Shown one piece after another: positions 35,965-47,679 of a DNA stretch of 64,000 nt; the stretch's first letter is position 1; the number at the start of each line of letters is the position of its first letter. Made by a program: the position numbers and the translations under genes. The DNA is taken from assembly GCF_016086655.4 (NCBI RefSeq), contig NC_052138.2, forward strand, positions 7,936,001-8,000,000, written 5' to 3'. The notes under the pieces were generated by a model. It saw only the letters and a list, made by a program, of their open reading frames with translations, was not told the DNA's origin and searched no databases. Origin of the DNA: Lepeophtheirus salmonis (Eukaryota; Arthropoda; Copepoda; Siphonostomatoida; Caligidae).

Positions 35965-36199
35965 CAGTGTTTTCCTCTCCGATGGTCATGTCAAAACTGT
36001 GACCTATAGTGTAGCCAATGTATTTGTTGCTGGCGTGACTTACTCAGAGCCTCCTCCAAGTTACAATCCAACTCCCGTAACTTATAGGCCTACTACCAGA
36101 CCACTCGACAAGCCTCTTCATCCCCTTTCTAAAAGCCAGTATCATTTGCACAACTTTAATTACTATAGTAATGATTACAATACTAGCGGCAGTACCTGA
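35965..36199 (+). pseudogene. cuticle RR-domain fragment (relic C2)
   Basis: Reads SVFLSDGHVKTVTYSVAN, then FVAGVTYSEPPPSYNP and a Pro/Thr/Arg tail (VTYRPTTRPLDKPL) ending in a different Tyr/Asn-rich C-terminus at 36197-36199. The first half of the RR domain and about six residues (DDTYSG) in the middle are missing. It directly follows relic C, like B2 follows B, so the pair was probably duplicated as a unit. Confidence 0.75.
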
Positions 36200-36443
36200 C
36201 ATTGCCCGGAGTAATTAGTATTGCCTAAAAACAAATATAATTTTCAAGAAATCTTCATTGTTACTCGTACTCTCAATTTTTATGAAAACACTTCACCTTA
36301 ACAACTCAATACAAATTAAATTCATTTTAGTTAGAATTCTTATATTTGATTCAAATCTTAACATGTACTGAAAATCAACATGAATTATGATATACATGAG
36401 TGATCAATATCAAAAACAAGCATAAAAAGTGCTCTTGTTAATT

Positions 36444-36625
36444 ATGCACACGCCTGCAATATTTCCTTTATACGACTTCATTATTGTTTCTTATATAGAA
36501 AATATGAATGTATATGTTATACATCAGGGAGTATCATATACTGTGCACCCTGTATACATACTCAATACTACATGCACACGCCTACAATAGTACATTCATA
36601 CGACTATATTTTTATTTTAAAATAT
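36444..36625. repeat. direct repeat pair beside a mariner element
   Basis: The block atgcacacgcct.caata..tc.t..atacgact at 36444-36482 recurs at 36570-36606. Between the copies is a 28-bp palindromic CAGGG...CCCTG insert (36525-36552). Confidence 0.6.
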
Positions 36626-36636
36626 TTTATTATATA

Positions 36637-37849
36637 CAGGGTGCAAAAGCTATCTGTGCCGCTAAAATGATTTATTTTTCATACTCAATTTATCTCCAAC
36701 CAGATACCAGATTAAAAAATAAACCAGGTTCTGAAAGATTGATCAATTCATATTTTTTTTATTAAATAAAATCACACTTGCCTCAATTGCAGTCTTTATA
36801 CGAGACCTAAAGAACAAGCAAGCCTTCGCCACTTGGTCCCTTGGCAAATCATGGAATTCCTTGTTGATCCAACTGATAAATTCATATTTCGTGTCGAAAG
36901 GGATTCGGTTGTTTTTTCGTATGTTCAAGTCCCATACAAAAAAAATCATCAGATTCAGATCTGATGAGTGTGGAGGCCAAAAGACCGGCGATTTTAAGTT
37001 GTCTAAATTGTCTGGACTTTTTGTCAAGGAATAGCAGGGAGCCAAGTCCTGCTGCAAATGTAGTGCATCCCCTTGGCAACCATGTCGATCTAGGATTTCG
37101 CATGGTGTTGACACTGAGGCCTTGGAGGAACATATGAGGAAGCATGACGTGGATTTTGGAGCTAACCACCACCAAACACCATGAGGTGGACTGGGTACTT
37201 CATTTGAATGACTATAGGCACATCCTTGGGGTAGAATTACGACCACCGACTGTTTCAGTTGATGAAGTTATAGTCCTGGCACAAGTTTTTCTTGTCCGAG
37301 AAAAACCGGAGCATGTCTCGATTAAGTTTGTGCTGGACAGGGTTGAGGAGCTATTGAAAGAGCTTTAATCGTTTTTTCTTGTCTTTTTTCGTAAAGATCT
37401 GGCTTTTACTCATCTTTTATAAGTAGAAACCAAAGTTCTCGTGAATTCAGAGCCGGATCAGCCACTTTTCCCAGACAACTTCTCAAGAAATTGCCCAAAT
37501 TGACATCCGTGGATCCTCATTGACGATTTACTGGATTCTGGCCACGTCTGTCACTTCGAACTTGTCCCGCATTGTTGTTGCCTCAAATCACCTTTTTTTT
37601 TTCTCTTCTGAACTTACAAACGAACGTCCCACTGAGTCCCAGGGTTGAAACAATTGTTATGGTGCGCTCCCAGTGTGGAGTTCAATGAAGAATCTGTGAA
37701 TTTTTTTTTTAAATGGGAAGACAAATTTGTCTATTGATTCCATTCTTCTGGTGCAGGCTTGAATAAGCTATATGACAAAAAATATAAGCTGCCTAAATGC
37801 CCCTATTTTCTCAAAAATGTGCGTAAGGATAAATAGCTTGCACACCCTG
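36637..37849 (-). mobile_element. Tc1/mariner-type element, TIR-to-TIR, decayed
   Basis: A 1213-bp element flanked by TA (36635-36636, 37850-37851). Ends: CAGGGTGCAAAAGCTATCTG at the left and, reverse-complemented, CAGGGTGTGCAAGCTATTTA at the right. The minus strand encodes a broken transposase: an N-terminal NEDPRMSIWAIS helix region (about 37510), FLGQEKLVPGL-like remnants, then from 37246 a 167-codon frame with LQQDLAPCY (second catalytic Asp), 'FWPPHSSDLNLMIFFVW', and 'WINKEFHDLPRDQVAKACLF' FRSRIK. The third catalytic Asp has been lost (LMIFF instead of LDFF) and the N-terminal half is frameshifted. Same family as the copy at 16106. Confidence 0.88.
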
Positions 37850-37851
37850 TA

Positions 37852-38530
37852 CACAATGGAGCACTATATATAGTGCATACGATGACTGGTTTTTATATAA
37901 TTATACATTCATACAGACAAACTTTCCTTTATTAACATACATAATACATAGATCGATATATATTTCTCTATTGAATTCCTGAATAAATCTTTTTATTTCC
38001 AAATCGATTTTCACATCCGATTATTATTTCATCAATTGATTATAACCATTATTTATTTAAGAAATGTATTGTCATATATTTAATTTGCCCTTAGCTTAAG
38101 CATTGAGTACATATTTTTATAAAGCAACTTTGACTTCTTTAAAGCCCTTTATAAAAGGATCTAAACGAATTTAAAGCGCATACATTATACAATATTGAAC
38201 CTAAGAGAATGATATATACATACATATATGTTCTTTTTTTTTTTTTTGCATGAAAATTGTTCCTTTGTGAATTAGTTAATTTTGCCACGAAAAAAATAAA
38301 CATAAAAAGAGCACTGTAATGTAAATTATACTTTATGCAAAAAATATATAAATTGCATTTAACTGTCATTCAAGAGGTATTTTTATAAATAAAATGATAG
38401 TTCGAAATAATATTTGAAACATTGAATAAGGACATATGAAATGACACTCCTTCCACTTCTTAGAATTGACACAATTATTATTTTTTTTCATTCATCAAAT
38501 GATATACTTGAAAATATCTTGTCGATGAAT
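37852..38530. other. non-coding stretch
   Basis: AT-rich with a tatacatacatatatg microsatellite near 38210-38230; no gene recognised. Confidence 0.5.
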
Positions 38531-38532
38531 CA

Positions 38533-40440
38533 ATGTCTTCAGAATGCTTTATTATATTGCATCTACATACATGTATGATGTCGGTATTATCTGCTGCTGT
38601 TTTAGTGGAGATAGTCAAAGTCAGTTTGAATAAGCTTTTTAGAGAGGATTCACCTTGCAGTTCTCAAAGATACGTGATACACAAGAAACTCAAAGGACAA
38701 AGGCAAGAAACATATCAGTGGAGAAAAAAATTATCAGCTTGAATTCTGAAAGGACTAACCAAATACAAGAGATTTTTGTGAGAGCGAGAGGAAATGGTAT
38801 GAGTGACACATATGATACTACTAAATAATTACTTATGTCAATATCAGCTGTCTGCTGTATGATTTTCGAGGAATAAACTTAATTACTGCTAAAACCCTCT
38901 CTCTATATATAATAGGATTACTTCGGGGAAAATATTATATTTTATTGAGAAATATTTATTTCATTATTGATATTTAAAACAATTTACACTAAATATAAGC
39001 GAGAATGCATACTTCAGAAGAAAAAGTGAACACCAATACGACCTTTTTTATGAGGAAAAAAAAGAAGACTTTTCAACTTTGTTATTTCTTTACACAGATC
39101 CCTTCCCCACCCATTATATACCTATACCTTCCAGGAAAGCAGCAAGGGGAAGTCACAGTGGATAAAAGGGATCCGCAGTTCTTGTCCAGCTTGGAGAAGA
39201 AAATTATATATGGCTCCAACCTAATCGATGAATCACCTCGCCAACGACTTCTCTGTGGATAGTAGGACCATCCGTAGGGCTAAGAAGGGTGATTAAAGAT
39301 TGTGCTCATACACAAGGACACTACACCACCTTCTGACAGATGTCATAGAGGCCAAAAACCTCTCGAGTCCATGTTTTGCTGTTCAACTCTGTACTTGAAT
39401 TAACTATGAAACTTAATTATATTTTACAAAAGAAGTATAATTTCTTGATTTCAATTATATTTATTTGAAACGAGGTATTTAATATTTAGAAACTACAAAG
39501 GATGAGAAGGTTGGAAAGGAAGGGATTCTGAGAAAAAACTTCTGATTTATTCATATATACATTATGCATGAACGAATCTACGATGTACGATTGTACAACT
39601 TATATTTGCCTAAATAAGATCCACGCCCAGGAATTCATAATGACAAAGGGTTGTTTCGGTACTTATTGATTCAGTCCAATTCAGTTTTAAGACTCCGGTC
39701 CTATTAGACCGATCCTTAAATATTAGTCCTCCTAACTTTGTATAAAAATATCAATGGTTTATTAAGGTGAATAAGATATATCAGATATTTAATAACATCA
39801 TTGCACATATCCTTAAAAAATATTCCTGTTGCAACAGTTTGATTCGAGTCAAGAGAAGACTCATCATATCTCAACAACATAGTACAAATAGCCTTTGACA
39901 ACTCTGATAAGGGCAAGAAATGACATGCGAGGAAGATATTAGAGGAGAAGCCCAGGAAGGCTATAAAAAAGGACGCAAAATTCAAAGCAATATCTTTAGA
40001 GGAAAATAACGTGGTTTTCACCTTAAGGTTATAAATATCTTTTATAAGGACTTAAGAATTGTTAAAGTTGTGTATTATGATTTCATTTTATGGCTAAGTG
40101 AAGTGGGTGGGTATTTGGATAGTAAATTTGTCCCTTGCTAAGCTAGAAGTGAAATCATGAGGATTCTTCTCCGATTCTCAAAGCTCCTTTGAGAGGTTCG
40201 AAGAGGGTTAGACCTATGGTAAGAAAGTTCCGTTAAATTTCTTACTAAAATGATCATGTTTATACTCTTGTGCAAAAAAAGCTGTTCGTCTGAGAGAAAA
40301 CTGGAAAGTTGTGTTAAGGAACGTCAAGAGGTGATTCAGGAGCCTTCTCCGATCCGTAAGCCTCATAATTCTAAAAATATTTCCAAAAGATCTTCAAGTC
40401 CCGGAAAAGATTGATTGGAGAAGAAATCCAAAGAAAATAG
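38533..40440 (+). mobile_element. LINE copy 1: ORF1 remnants, interrupted
   Basis: Two pieces match the tandem LINE copy that follows: 38545-38775 matches 40450-40670 (SLNKLFREDSPCSSQRYV..KKLKGQRQ), and 40225-40440 matches 41060-41280 (LESCVKERQEV..EPSPIRKP..SKNISKRSSSPGKD). The gap between the pieces is about 1.45 kb against 0.39 kb in copy 2, so at least 1 kb, including a transposase relic (39060-39400), was inserted. ORF1 is presumed to encode the LINE's RNA-binding protein. Confidence 0.7.
39060..39400 (+). pseudogene. Tc1/mariner transposase N-terminal relic
   Basis: In shifting frames: VDKRDPQFLSSLEKKI, then NHLANDFSVDSRTIRRAKK and TPPSDRCHRGQK. The series matches the relic at 54250-54480 (KRDTKFLL.LEKKIKEDPTKS, RITNDFSVAPGAIKRAIK), the second helix-turn-helix of a DD37D-like transposase. 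Only the DNA-binding part survives. Confidence 0.6.
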
Positions 40441-40449
40441 TTTAGTTTT

Positions 40450-42640
40450 GATATATTACAGCTACATACAAGTATGATTTCGATATTATTTGCTGTTTTA
40501 GTAGAGATGATCGAAGTCAGTTAAAATAAGTAATTTGAAGAGGATGCACCTTGCAGTTCACAAAGATACATGTCACACAAGAAGCTCAAAGGATAGAGGC
40601 AAGAAACATATCAGTTGAGAAAAATAATTTCCCCTTGAATTCCAAAAGAGTTAACCAAATACAAGATATAATATGAATTTGCCTCTAGTGACCTCCGAGC
40701 TCTTCAGAAGAATTTAGCTACTATAGCCAGTAGGGGCAGGTTAATTGTTGAATTGATCTCATCAAAGAATTATTAATACTCCAGCAAACCTTCCAATTTA
40801 GAGGTAGAGGATACTATTGTTTGTATCCTTAAGGTAGAACAGGGTAATATACAGAGAGTGCGTACATGCCCAGGTTATAAAAATTTGATTTGAAGAAAGA
40901 AATAGATATAGGAATCTCATTTGCGCATGTAATACTAATATCGAATCATATCCGAATGTTTCTATTTTATTTAAATCGATACGACAACTCAACATAATCG
41001 ATGTATTTAAAAAGTTTGACTTGAACCTAGATTATTCTTGGCGTGTTGGTCATAAATCGTCAAGAATCGATCATGCTTCAGTTTGTCCATGTTTATACTC
41101 TTGTGCCACAAAAGGTCTGACAGAAGACTGGAAAGTTGTGTTAAAGAACGTGAAGAGGTGCTTCAGAAGCCTTCTCCGATACGTAAGCCTGAGAATTCTA
41201 AAAATATTTCCAAAAGATCGTCCAGTCCTGGAGAAGATTCATTGGTGAAGAGATCTAAAGAGAAGAGTTTATCTGAATAACAGTTATTAAAGAGAAACAG
41301 GCTTTTCTGTGTACCGACAAATGTGTAATTACAAATATTAATACTTTTAAATACTATTCAATATCATTTAGAAAAAGAAAAAATATACCAGCCCTAGACT
41401 GGCTTAATTTAAAGAAAATTTAGGAATCGATCGCTTAATTTATCTCAATATATGTGGAGGGAAATTGCGTAGGCCAGACACGCTCATATGAAAAGACTAA
41501 TAACCTGAAATCCAGATATTATCTGTCTGCAAGACATTAAGTGCCTTATTTCCTCTTCATGTTGAAAAACGTGTACTACTTGCTTCCCTAGTTATTTTAG
41601 CTATTTCGACACCGACTCTGGTGTAAAACGTGGAGTTCTTACTTTTATTTCAAGATTGTTTATGTCATAAGATCTGAATTACTTCGGCAACATCAGAATT
41701 CTTTTTAATCAACACGTAAGGTCCGAGTGAGAGAGAGAGTGAACTTTTTTTCAAGCTATTATAAATTCCCATAGGGGAAATCCTTCCCCCTTGCTATTGG
41801 TGATGATATAAATGTAGATTTAAATCAGATTAGTAGTCCTAACATGAACATTTTAAAGAAGTTAATGTTGGAGAGGAATATGGTTGATCTATTAAGGAAA
41901 ATTTTACGGAATAAAAATATTGGATGAAGAACAGGAAACAAGACTTCAAGAATAAATTTAGTTCTGGTTTCATCTAGTTTTATTGAGAAAATGACGAACG
42001 CAAAATACATCCCAGAGCCCTCATCTGACAACAAGATCTTACAATGGCATTTCAATCATGACTATTAAATGAAATAATTCAAAATGCCTCGCTGGATCTT
42101 GGAGGATGAATATTTTAAAAAAGTATTCAACGTTGGCTGACACTTAATTTTGATCGCACATTATATGCCTCTAGGATAGCTTTGCATCTTAGTAATACTA
42201 TTCAAGTGACTAACATAAATTCCTCAAACGAAGAAGAGAAGCAAGCAGAAAATTCAATGATAACATGGATGGTATTCTGTCACAATGTTCTCCTTTTGTC
42301 AGGGCATAAGCGGCAGATATTATCAATACTTTTAAAATTCACGATATCGTTGATGAAGAGAAAATAGGAAAATTGAACAGGAAGGTAACTTCAGTCTTTG
42401 GCTTAAAAAGCTGGGAAGAAAAGTTGTTCCTCCAACAACAGGGGTTGAGTTAATAATGGTGGATGGAAAAAGACTGGTAAAAAAAAGAGGATATCTTGAA
42501 CTATTTTCATGAGTACTTTCAAAATATTATAGGAGGGGATATAAAAAACTTCCCTGTACAAGGAGACACAAGGGAACAAGTTTCTCAGAAGACATTATTG
42601 GAAATTTTATAGGATCGACTTATTTAACATTGTATGCAGC
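40450..42640 (+). mobile_element. LINE copy 2: ORF1, then APE endonuclease and linker
   Basis: ORF1 runs about 40450-41280 in several frames: KKLFREDAPCSSQRYM-type start, 'SDLRALQKNLATIASRGRL', IVELISSKN, and a basic/serine-rich end (EREEVLQKPSPIRKPENS.., KRSSSPGEDSLVKRS) to a stop at 41278-41280. ORF2 starts about 41430 with NICGGKLRRPDTLI, LKPDIICLQ-like, 'YFDTDSGVKRGVLTFISR', DDINVDLNQISSPNMNILKKL and SRINLVLVSSSFI..SSDNKI, the motifs of the APE endonuclease. Then linker IVNYFHEYFQNII-like (42500). No RT follows; copy 3 begins instead. Many stops. Confidence 0.75.
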
Positions 42641-42649
42641 AAAAAAAAA

Positions 42650-45165
42650 AAAACACAACTAAATCCCAATCGCATTTTCACTATCTATAACAAGGTCTAT
42701 TTTGGTTTCAATGAGATCTTCGTCAACTTCTAGTACCCCCAGAGATAAAAAAACTCTAAATAAGCTTCCATTAATTATTTTAACCTTATTTTCAAATAAA
42801 ATAATATTACATTTTAAGAAGCAAACCAAAATCGATGATTTCTTCCAGTATTTTATTTCTAGAAATCGAAATATTAATATGGGAGTCGGTAAAATAATTT
42901 CACTGAATACGAGGGGTGGAAGAGATTGAATTTCTTGACATTCTCTTATGAAAAGTCTACTAAATGGAAACCCGGATATTATCTGCCTCCAAAATAAGAG
43001 GTCACCTACTTCCAAGTCTTGCTCACTTAAGTGCCAGTTTTGTATTCCAAAAAAACTATCATCCCTTTTTCAAAGGAGATGGGATATATCGGGGAATACT
43101 TTCTTTGGTCTCAAAGACTATCAATAACCCCAAGTCTGTGAATGAATTACCTAGAGGGAGGGACTGGCATAAAATATATTTTCTAACATTAAGTGGGGGT
43201 TTCTATTTAGTCAACGAATACGGACTGAATATTAAATAGTTTGCCTTCTTTTAGGCAATCATTAAAGTTTGCAAGAATGACTTTAATCCTATCTTGTTAA
43301 TTGGTTATCTTAATGTTACAATATATAAATCAAACAAGCAGTACCCTAATCTTTAAAAATTGACCAATATTATCATACTTGACTTATGTGGTATTGTTAA
43401 AAATTTTTAATAAAAGATATTTCGTTTGGGAGAAGTGGGGAAAAGTCCTCACGGATCGACTTAGCACTTGATTCTTCTTCTATCCGGTCAAAAACAACTA
43501 ATGCACTCTATCGCCTTCATCATGGATCAGATCATAAAATGATTGAAATTGATTAACAACAATATCATCCAAAGAAACGTTTTAAGGGCCCAATGTGGGT
43601 ATTGATGGATAACTTTTGATAACACTGATCCACTAAGAATTTGAATATCTTTCATATGTGCTTCCAATAGCTTGGTAAGTTGAAAGTAACTATTCTCGTC
43701 CTAAGTTAGGAAAACATTGAATCTTCCTGAAAAATGTTATATTCAAATGCATTTTAAGGATGGAAAAGCTTTTGGTACAGATGACATTGGTGAGAAGATT
43801 TTCGCCTAATGTATAGATGAGGTTGTTCCCTATTTAGTAGAACTGGAAAATCTATTTAAATTCGTGGGAAGCTTCCACAATCCGTAACAAAAGGCCGAAT
43901 TCTAATTATCCATAAAAAAACTCCTACCGAGAAAATTTTTTGGAGACCAATCATGGTGCTCAATGAGAGCTATTGCATTCTTTCAGGTGTTGTTGCCAGT
44001 AATAAATAATAAAAATTGTAGTTTTGAGCTCCAAACTTGGAAAAGAACAAAAAGGCCTTACTAAAGGGGATAAATATTTCAGACATTTTAAGAAATGTAC
44101 AGTCGGTTGTTGAAATTGTACGCAAAAGGTGAGCTTTTGGTGAAATTATAGCTTGGACTTTAGCAAAGCATTTGATTCTGTCCTACACAGTCATATTTTC
44201 AAATCAGTTAAAATACTTCTTCCAAAAGAATACTGTAATCCTATTAGAGCGCTTCTATTTAATGGAACATAAACTATTTCGATAGGGGATGGAGAAAGCG
44301 ACCCAATTACCTTAAGAAAGAGCTGCCCTCAAGGTTGTCCTTCAGCCCCCCTAGATTTGTGTCTGCACTAAAAGATCATAGAGATTGGATTATAAAGAAA
44401 TTCAAGGGGTTTGGAGTGGATTTGGAACTTCGAGACATATAACAACTGTATATGTATGCTAACGACGTCACATTGATGTTAGAAGCTAAGTCTGAGGATC
44501 AATCAAATAAACAAATTAAAGGGATTTTAAATTACTTAAAAAAAGTATGAAATGAGGTCCGGTTTGAAGATCATTTAAAATATAACCGTTATTGTTCCTA
44601 TTGATAAATGGAGCCCAATTATGGATATTCAAATTGCCAGCTGCTCAATTACGGACACAGTGGAAATATTGGGAATAATATGGATACATAAGATGTCTCT
44701 TATTCAAACTGGACATACCTAACAAATTATGAAAATGAAAAATGAAAAAAATTCAATCTTCAAAAGAGAATTATTTCAATTCAAGATATTCGCGATGGCT
44801 TGGCGTTTAGTTCGGGAAAATGTATCTCTCCAATTAAAATAGCACCATCAAATCATTTGCTACTAGTGCCAGAGCACTTGGTAATGAATTATTCATCTCA
44901 AACAGAAGCGGAAGCTTCAAGAATATGTGATTATTTTCTGGAGTAACAAGATTTATCTTGTGAATGTAATAACATCATTATGGAATCACGCTCTAACATA
45001 AAGGATAGGAAAAAATTTACCGTCCAATTTCAAATTATATCAGGCTGCATTTATTTTAAAGCTCCCTCTAACGATTGAAGATAATATATTTAATTCGACA
45101 ATTCACACTTTTGCCAGTTGGCAAAATTGAAAGATTGTCTATCCCACTGAATATTCCAAAGACAA
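42650..45165 (+). mobile_element. LINE copy 3: ORF1 end, APE endonuclease and reverse transcriptase
   Basis: 42702-42930 is a basic/Ser-rich ORF1 end (SMRSSSTSSTPRDKKT, KKQTKIDDFFQYF) overlapping the ORF2 start (MGVGKIISLNTRGG). APE motifs: NGNPDIICLQ, SSRIDLALDSSSI, GSDHKMIEI (43440-43550). RT: AFGTDDIGEKIFA, 'VTKGRILIIHKKTPTEK' WRPIMVLNESYCILS, LDFSKAFDSVLHSHIFKSV (first catalytic Asp), CPQGCPSAPLD, and LYMYANDVTLML, the YADD box with Asn for Asp. Thumb: ITDTVEILGIIWIHK. Tail sequences to about 45165 are decayed. Frameshifts throughout; inactive. Confidence 0.82.
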
Positions 45166-45167
45166 GG

Positions 45168-46532
45168 CGGCGCTCACATATTGAAAACTTGAATCACTGA
45201 TTTTAGAGGTAATACTTACGATAAAAGTATTTTGGTATCAAATTATATGTTTTTCGGGGTAAGGAGCTTGAATTTGATGGTACTATTAGTGTAAACCAAG
45301 GCAAATCATTTTTTTTTATGTTTCGAGAGGGATATCTCGGGGCCCCAATTTCGGAACAAAGGAATCCACGAAATTTTGAAAAAAAAAAATATATTTATTT
45401 CTTCAAGAAAATTCCAATAAAAAAATGATTTTTGTTAGTTATTTTTATCAATTTTTATTCAAACATGCAAATTTAATTTTATTATTTGGTATATTTCAAC
45501 ATATGCGATATACTCATGATTGAATTATGTAAAAAAATATTTAAAATGCAGTTAAAATTACACTTTCAAAAAAAAAATATATAATAATAATTCATTGACC
45601 ATCCGGTTACAGCTATTTTTAATCTTATCTAGATGGAGTTCACATATTTAAAAACTTTAATAACTGATTTTAGAGGTCATATTTTTGATAAAAGTATGAT
45701 TTTCGTACCAAATTATACGTATTTTAGGGTGAGGAGCTTGAATTTGATTGTATAATTAGTGTAAAACTAAAGAAAAGTATTGATTTAAATGTTTTTATGT
45801 TAAATTAACAGTAAATTTCTATTGTTGAATTAAAATTGAAGGAAGTAATTAACATAAATACATTTTTTTAATGTAATTTCATTTATTTATTTGGTTGGTT
45901 TCGACTAGTGGCTAAACAAAAAGGCCCAATATTGTCGACTCATGATAAAATATAATAAAACATTATGATAAAGTATCATAAAACAGTATGAAGAAAATCT
46001 AATGAAATAATATGGTAAAATGAAATTAAATAATATAAAGTGTGGACTAAAGTAGACGTGGATTATTTTTTAAAAGTCTCATAAAACTGCAAATTGTAGA
46101 CATTCTTCTAACATTTTCGGAGAGGCTGTTCCATATTCGTATAGTTCGATTAAAAAAGCTATGTTGGAGGTAATTAATATTTGCGGATGGCAACCTTTAT
46201 ATTTCTAGTTTCAAAACTCCTTTTAACAAACCCAAGCGCTCTGTTTACTTTTCTAACAATATTGTATATGTGACTGCTGAATATGGAACTTTTGGAGAAA
46301 TCGAAAATATTTATGTTTCAAAATTTCGTGCAATCCTTCATCCTCAAATTGGGCCCAAGGTATGCCTCTTGAAACATAAAAACATTGAAAATCATTGTTT
46401 GCCTTAGTTTTATACTGACTATACCATCAAATTGAAGCTCCTCAACCTAAAAAAATATTTTTTCGTACCGAAATCATAGTTCTATCATAAGTATAACCTA
46501 TAAAATCAATTACTAAAGTTTTTCAATATTTG
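45168..46532. mobile_element. 1.36-kb inverted-repeat-bounded element
   Basis: The ends (45168-45385 and 46315-46532) are about 220-bp imperfect inverted repeats, sharing GCGCTCA.ATATTGAAAA, GGAGCTT.AATTTGATGGTA, 'AAGGCAAA.AATGATTTT' and GGGCCC.AATTT. A third, partial copy in the left orientation lies inside at 45625-45800. No coding was recognised; the 3' half (46080-46300) has some higher-complexity sequence. Its edge coincides with the end of LINE copy 3, so it may have inserted there. Confidence 0.75.
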
Positions 46533-47550
46533 AGCGCCCCTATTGGTTAAGATTTTGGTCCATATCTTGCTAACCGGTTGGTCTAAATTAAATTATTTTT
46601 GTAGGTGATCATATTTAATGATACTCAATGCAACAGAGTAGTTAAAATAAGTTTTCATTGTAGTGGGTATAAAATTGTTTGAAATTTTTTTGAAATATAA
46701 TGGAACTACTTTAGTCTTAATTTATAATATTAAGTTCCTAATTGCATTATTTTTTTGCGCTATTAAATATCATTTTAATGAAAATAAAGGAGGATGATTA
46801 AATTTCATATTCATCATTAACAAAAATAACTTCATCTATATTTATCAGAAACAAAAATAACTTCATCTATATATTAATTCACAAATTCATATAGGAAACC
46901 AGTTTCACCATTACATTTTGGATTCTTAAAAAAAATGTGTTGAATTAAATAACAATGTTCTTTTGTTCAGATGTTCTTTTGTTCTAAAGCTTACTTGATT
47001 TTTAAAATTTTCTGCTTTTCAAAAAAGTTGTGAAAGGATTTACTTTTCATTTTTCCCTATAAATATATAGATTGTAACAAACTAATGTGGGCATTTAAAA
47101 ATAATAAGTGCTTGTTAAATTATTTGGAGGCTATCTAGAAACTTTAAAATTCCTAAATACAATTAGGATACTTTTTGAAAAATTAAAGCAATGCTATTAA
47201 AAAAAGAGACTTTAAATACAAATAATGCTTTGTTTTTATTTGAAATTGCGCAAGTTTTGGTGATTGAACGTATTCCATGTTAAACAAAACAAATTAAAAC
47301 AAGACAAATGAAGTCTCAATGATATATACAGATTCCAAATACTAAACGTTTGGAAACGCAAAGAATTTTATCTGAAGAGGCCTTCCAAAGAAAATAGAAA
47401 ATGTGGAGAAAAGATTTATTCGTCTCTAAAAAAGCAAAAAAATATTATTTTGTTTTCTTACTATGCTTTTTTTTTAAATCCAAATTTGGATTAAATTTTA
47501 TGTGTTCGATCTCGGGCAAATTTCCCGCACTTTTCTATTATCCTTTTTTT
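46533..47550. other. non-coding stretch
   Basis: AT-rich. A 20-bp word (aaaaataacttcatctatat) is duplicated at about 46825-46873. A 93-codon frame at 47401-47682 overlaps the antisense of the transposase fragment below and is not supported. Confidence 0.5.
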
Positions 47551-47679
47551 TTATTCAAAATATCCTCTTTCACAAACAATAACACGTCTGCGAACAGATT
47601 GACAGCTTTTAGCAATCAAAGCCGTCTCCATGGCTGCCAAGTCCAGGAGGATGAGGTCAGGGCTGGAGGAAGGCCACAT
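47551..47679 (-). pseudogene. mariner transposase fragment around the third catalytic Asp
   Basis: The minus strand reads MWPSSSPDLILLDLAAMETA then LIAKSCQSVRRRVIV to a stop. The pattern WP..SPDLNPLD..(V/I)W is the third-Asp motif of mariner-type transposases. The flanking sequence is decayed; no TIR seen. Confidence 0.6.

Noticed and set aside
39716..40021. 101-codon minus-strand open frame
   Set aside because: Not recognised and lies inside a LINE-derived interval in the opposite orientation; no start context or conserved motif.
42659..43015. 118-codon minus-strand open frame
   Set aside because: Antisense of the LINE ORF1 end and APE start, which carry recognisable motifs on the plus strand.
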